Made by a program: the position numbers and the translations under genes
The notes under the pieces: generated by a model
The model's database searches: none
The model's input: the letters and a program-made list of their open reading frames with translations, nothing else
Told to the model about the DNA's origin: nothing
Assembly: GCA_028706895.1 (NCBI GenBank)
Contig: JAQTVG010000028.1
Span: 1-8,795, forward strand
From: Candidatus Omnitrophota bacterium
Lineage (GTDB): Bacteria > Omnitrophota > Gorgyraeia > Gygaellales > Profunditerraquicolaceae
Direction of reading: 5' to 3'
Length of the DNA stretch: 8,795 bases
Shown here: positions 6,206 to 8,795 of the stretch, in pieces
How positions within the stretch are numbered: position 1 is the stretch's first letter
Layout of the letters: each line of letters starts with the position of its first letter

Positions 6206-7174
6206 TATCCACCTTTTACGTTTAAAGAAAATAACCATAAATACCATTATTATAAGCATGAACGAAATGACCATAGGATAACCGAACTTGTGAGAAAGCT
6301 CAGGCATATACTTAAAGTTCATCCCGTAAATACTCGCGATAAGAGTAAGGGGCATCATGGTAGTCGTTATAATTGTAAGGGTCTTCATAACTTCGTTTAA
6401 CCGGTTTGATACCACCGAAACATACGCCTCCATTGCGCCTGTAACCACATCGCGGGATGTCCCGACGATATCATTCAACCGCACCAGGTTATCATACAAA
6501 TTGCGGAAATAAACGGTATTAGACGGAAGTATCTGCGAGAATTCCCCGCGCGCGATAAGGCTCATTATATCAGCCTGCGGCCCGACTGTGCGGCGCAAAT
6601 ACATAATCTCGTTTTTGAGTAAATAAATTTTCTTTAATGTTTCGTTAGAGGGGTCCTTAAAGAGCTCATCGCTCATTTCATCAACCATGGCATCAAATTC
6701 ACTGATAATAGGCAGGTAGCTGTCAACCAGGTAATCAAGGATTGAATAAAGAAGAAAATCAGAGCTATTCTTCATTATAGGAGATTCCCTCCTGACCCGT
6801 TCTTTTATGGTGGAAAGCACATTTATGCCGTTATTGTGGGTAGTAATCAGAAAATTATTTCCCAAACAGCAGTCAAGCTCCGAGGTATTAATTTTCCCCT
6901 TAGTTTTATCAGCGGAATCCATGGCAAAAAGGATAAGAAAAAGATAGTCCTTGAAATTTTCAACCTTTGAACGGATATTAGGCATTATAAAATCTTCTAT
7001 GGTAAGAGAGTGCAAATTAAACACCTCGGTTAAAAGGTCAATATCGCCGTCATCTATATCCCACATATCAATCCACAACAATCCGGTCTCCGTGGAGAGA
7101 GCCTGGCGGATATCTTCAACGTTAAGGCCTGTTTTAAGGCCCTGCTGGGGATCTTTATAAAAAGTTTCGTACAT
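6203..7174 (-). CDS. corA: CorA family magnesium/cobalt transporter
   Basis: Homopentameric inner-membrane channel for Mg2+ (also Co2+/Ni2+). At 323 residues it is of typical length. A large acidic, helix-rich cytoplasmic domain fills residues 1-260. Two C-terminal membrane segments follow, about 264-283 and 299-317, joined by the signature GMN (284-286) in YGMNF and a short MPEL loop. The basic tail KRKRWI is typical of the family. The protein looks complete and uninterrupted. The ATG at 7174 has an AAGGAGGG Shine-Dalgarno. The gene sits between nfnA (24 nt upstream) and nfnB (10 nt downstream), an unexpected place for an ion channel because the Nfn subunits are normally encoded side by side. 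Nothing in the sequence shows a functional link, and shared transcription is the likely consequence. Regulation by an Mg riboswitch is not visible here. Confidence 0.95.
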   Translation of the reverse strand: MYETFYKDPQQGLKTGLNVEDIRQALSTETGLLWIDMWDIDDGDIDLLTEVFNLHSLTIEDFIMPNIRSKVENFKDYLFLILFAMDSADKTKGKINTSELDCCLGNNFLITTHNNGINVLSTIKERVRRESPIMKNSSDFLLYSILDYLVDSYLPIISEFDAMVDEMSDELFKDPSNETLKKIYLLKNEIMYLRRTVGPQADIMSLIARGEFSQILPSNTVYFRNLYDNLVRLNDIVGTSRDVVTGAMEAYVSVVSNRLNEVMKTLTIITTTMMPLTLIASIYGMNFKYMPELSHKFGYPMVISFMLIIMVFMVIFFKRKRWI

Positions 7175-7178
7175 TGTT

Positions 7179-7186
7179 CCCTCCTT
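7179..7186 (-). promoter_or_regulatory. Shine-Dalgarno site of corA
   Basis: AAGGAGGG on the minus strand, about 4 nt before the ATG at 7174, in the 24-nt gap after nfnA. It is a strong match and fixes the start. Confidence 0.85.
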
Positions 7187-7198
7187 CTGCCAAAATCT

Positions 7199-8032
7199 TT
7201 ATATTTGTCCGCCTATTGATTTTTCCTGTTCAGAGAAATTGCGCAGCCTCAAAGTAAGCTCATTGAAATCAATCTGATGGCCGTCAAAATCAGGGCCATC
7301 CACGCATCCAAAAACAGTTTTTCCTCCAACGGTGCACCTGCAGGAGCCGCACATGCCTGTTGCGTCCACCATAATGGGATTGACGCTGACGATTGTCTTG
7401 ATACCATAAGGCCTGGTTAATTCCGCGACTGCCTTCATCATTACAACAGGGCCGATGGCATAAATCAATTCAGGGTATATATTGTGGCTGGATTTATCAA
7501 TCACGCCCATCAATTCTTTTAAAGCATCCGTGACAAAACCCTTGCGGCCATAAGAGCCGTCATCAGTAACAACGAATAATTCATCACATACCGTTTTCAT
7601 TTTGTCTTCTAATATCAACAACTCTTTTGTGCGGCTGCCGATTATCCCTAAAACGCGGTTACCGGCTTCTTTAAACGCCCTTGAAACAGGATATACTTCA
7701 GCAACCCCTACGCCCCCTCCTACGCAAACAACAGTGCCCATCTTCTTTACTTGTGTCGGGTGGCCCAACGGCCCCAGGATATGCTGCACAGAATCGCCTT
7801 CATTAAGGAGCCCTAGTTTTTTAGTAGAGAAACCGACCCTTTGGAATATTAAAGTAATCGTCCCCTTATCCTTATCCCAGTCCGCCAATGTCAAAGGTAT
7901 GCGTTCTCCATTTTCATCAACAATAACCGCAACAAACTGTCCGGCCCGGGCCTTATCAGCTATTTGCCCAGCTTCTATAATTATTCCGGTTGTATCCTTG
8001 TTTAATTCCTCTTTATGGATTATCTTGAACAT
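7199..8032 (-). CDS. nfnA: NfnA: ferredoxin:NADP+ oxidoreductase small subunit, FAD and [2Fe-2S]
   Basis: Partner of NfnB in a cytoplasmic complex that couples NADH and reduced ferredoxin to NADP+ reduction by flavin-based bifurcation. It belongs to the PyrK/SudB-like ferredoxin reductase family. An FAD-binding beta-barrel contains RIPLT (44-48). The NAD-binding domain has CVGGGVGVAE (103-112) and a GSRTKE segment. The C-terminus holds the [2Fe-2S] site with C228, C231 and C243 in GMCGSC...GC. D223 lies five residues before C228, where Nfn proteins use an unusual Asp as fourth ligand (family knowledge). An extra C233 is present. I chose the ATG at 8032 (277 residues, MFKIIHKEE) because GAGGAG lies 4 nt upstream; a frame-open TTG at 8044 would use bases of that site. 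The start lies inside apbE, overlapping it by 20 nt. Confidence 0.93.
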   Translation of the reverse strand: MFKIIHKEELNKDTTGIIIEAGQIADKARAGQFVAVIVDENGERIPLTLADWDKDKGTITLIFQRVGFSTKKLGLLNEGDSVQHILGPLGHPTQVKKMGTVVCVGGGVGVAEVYPVSRAFKEAGNRVLGIIGSRTKELLILEDKMKTVCDELFVVTDDGSYGRKGFVTDALKELMGVIDKSSHNIYPELIYAIGPVVMMKAVAELTRPYGIKTIVSVNPIMVDATGMCGSCRCTVGGKTVFGCVDGPDFDGHQIDFNELTLRLRNFSEQEKSIGGQI

Positions 8033-8795
8033 TGCTCTCCTCAATTATTTCTACGCAGGCGCCCGGAAATTCTTTTATTAATGCCAAACCCTTCTCCTTG
8101 CCTAAAATAAATACGGACGTGGATAATACATCCGCAGTCAAGCCGTCAGGCGCAGTAACTGTTACTGAAATTACTCCGGAATCTGCGGGATACCCGGTCC
8201 TGGGGTCAATGATATGGCAATAACGCTTATTCTTGCTGACAAAATATTGCTCGTAATCTCCGGAGGTGGCCGCCGATTTATCTTTTAATTTCAGGTAACC
8301 GGAAAAAGATTTGCCGCGGGGAGAATGAGCCGCGACTATCCACGGCTTGCCGAATTTATCACCCAGGCAATACACCTGCCCTCCAGCGTTTATAAGGCAG
8401 CTTTTTATGCCGTTTTCTTTCAGCTTCTTTACCGCGCAATCAAGGGCGTAACCTTTAGCAACTCCCCCTAAATCCAGTTTCATTCCATGAAGTTTAAATT
8501 TTACCATATTATCATTAATATTTAAAATAATTTTATCTGCCCCGGTTTTCTCCAGCGCCCTGCTGACAAGCGCTTTATCAGGCACACGGTATTTTCCATC
8601 AGTAAAACCCCAAAGGTCCATAAGCGGGCCGACACTAATATCAAATGCCCCATCAGTAAGTTTACAGAATTCTTTTGTTTTTTCTAAAATATAGAAAGTA
8701 TCGGGGCTGGCTTTTAATTTGCCGAGCTTATTTAATTTTGCTATTTCGCTGTCTTCTTTATATTTGCTCAACAGGTTTTCAATCCTGCTGATTTC
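8013..8795 (-). CDS. apbE: FAD:protein FMN transferase ApbE (N-terminus beyond the right edge)
   Basis: Attaches FMN from FAD to a Thr of target proteins, notably RnfG/RnfD and NqrB/NqrC, outside or at the membrane. Family motifs in order are EISRIENLLSKYKEDSEI at the window edge, GPLMDLWGF, LDLGGVAKGYALD (the flavin/Mg region), INAGGQVYCLG, ATSGDYEQYF, HIIDPRTGYP, and TAPDGLTADVLSTSVFILG near the end with the metal-binding Asp/Thr. The frame remains open to 8795, so the signal peptide or lipobox expected upstream cannot be seen. A TTG at 8771 lies within conserved sequence and is not the start. The gene overlaps nfnA by 20 nt and carries the nfnA Shine-Dalgarno in its coding sequence. About 260 codons are present of a usual 300-350. 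Confidence 0.95.
   Translation of the reverse strand, partial: EISRIENLLSKYKEDSEIAKLNKLGKLKASPDTFYILEKTKEFCKLTDGAFDISVGPLMDLWGFTDGKYRVPDKALVSRALEKTGADKIILNINDNMVKFKLHGMKLDLGGVAKGYALDCAVKKLKENGIKSCLINAGGQVYCLGDKFGKPWIVAAHSPRGKSFSGYLKLKDKSAATSGDYEQYFVSKNKRYCHIIDPRTGYPADSGVISVTVTAPDGLTADVLSTSVFILGKEKGLALIKEFPGACVEIIEESNVQDNP
8037..8042 (-). promoter_or_regulatory. Shine-Dalgarno site of nfnA inside apbE
   Basis: GAGGAG on the minus strand, 4 nt before the ATG at 8032 and within apbE coding sequence. It decides the nfnA start against the alternative TTG at 8044. Confidence 0.85.

Noticed and set aside
7199..8044. nfnA starting at a TTG at 8044
   Set aside because: The ATG at 8032 is preceded by GAGGAG at the right distance, and the TTG overlaps that ribosome site.
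7602..8081. Plus-strand open frame of 159 codons
   Set aside because: It lies antisense to nfnA and the end of apbE, both strongly identified, and its translation is low-complexity Ser/Pro/Thr typical of a shadow frame.
8013..8771. apbE starting at a TTG at 8771
   Set aside because: Conserved ApbE sequence (EISRIENL) continues upstream in frame to the window edge, so the gene is partial rather than short.

Overview
All coding in this 8.8 kb window is on the minus strand, so transcription runs from high to low coordinates. It looks like a slice of a bacterial chromosome of moderate-to-low GC, with tightly packed genes and clear Shine-Dalgarno sites. The gene set is an alpha2-type glycyl-tRNA synthetase, PPi-dependent glycolysis, a bifurcating Nfn-type transhydrogenase and ApbE. 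It suggests an anaerobic or fermentative bacterium, possibly from an uncultured phylum such as Omnitrophota, but this placement is an impression and not proven by the sequence.

In transcription order, 8795 to 3177 is one compact run: apbE (N-terminus beyond the window), nfnA, corA, nfnB, panB and an unrecognised membrane-anchored protein. apbE and nfnA overlap by 20 nt. The other gaps are 24, 10, 38 and 2 nt, so the run reads as one operon. NfnA and NfnB are the two subunits of NADH-dependent reduced ferredoxin:NADP+ oxidoreductase, here separated by a corA gene. ApbE attaches FMN covalently to proteins such as Rnf/Nqr subunits, so apbE-nfnAB suggests a redox-balancing module. panB (pantothenate synthesis) and corA (divalent cation transport) have no obvious role in it.

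A stretch of about 495 nt without genes (2682-3176) follows. It holds two adjacent, very long imperfect palindromes of roughly 170 and 225 nt. A perfect 15-bp direct repeat brackets them, and one copy of it covers the stop codon of the upstream gene. The arrangement looks like an inserted non-autonomous element, or a pair of them. It is the least explained part of the window.

Downstream lies a second unit, glyS-ppdK, with a 27-nt gap. A good sigma70-type promoter sits so close to the glyS ATG that the transcript should be nearly leaderless, which fits the absence of a Shine-Dalgarno site there. ppdK runs off the left edge. A second, smaller palindrome lies at the nfnB/panB junction and supplies the last five codons and the stop of nfnB. 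I saw no tRNA, rRNA, CRISPR array or transposase gene.
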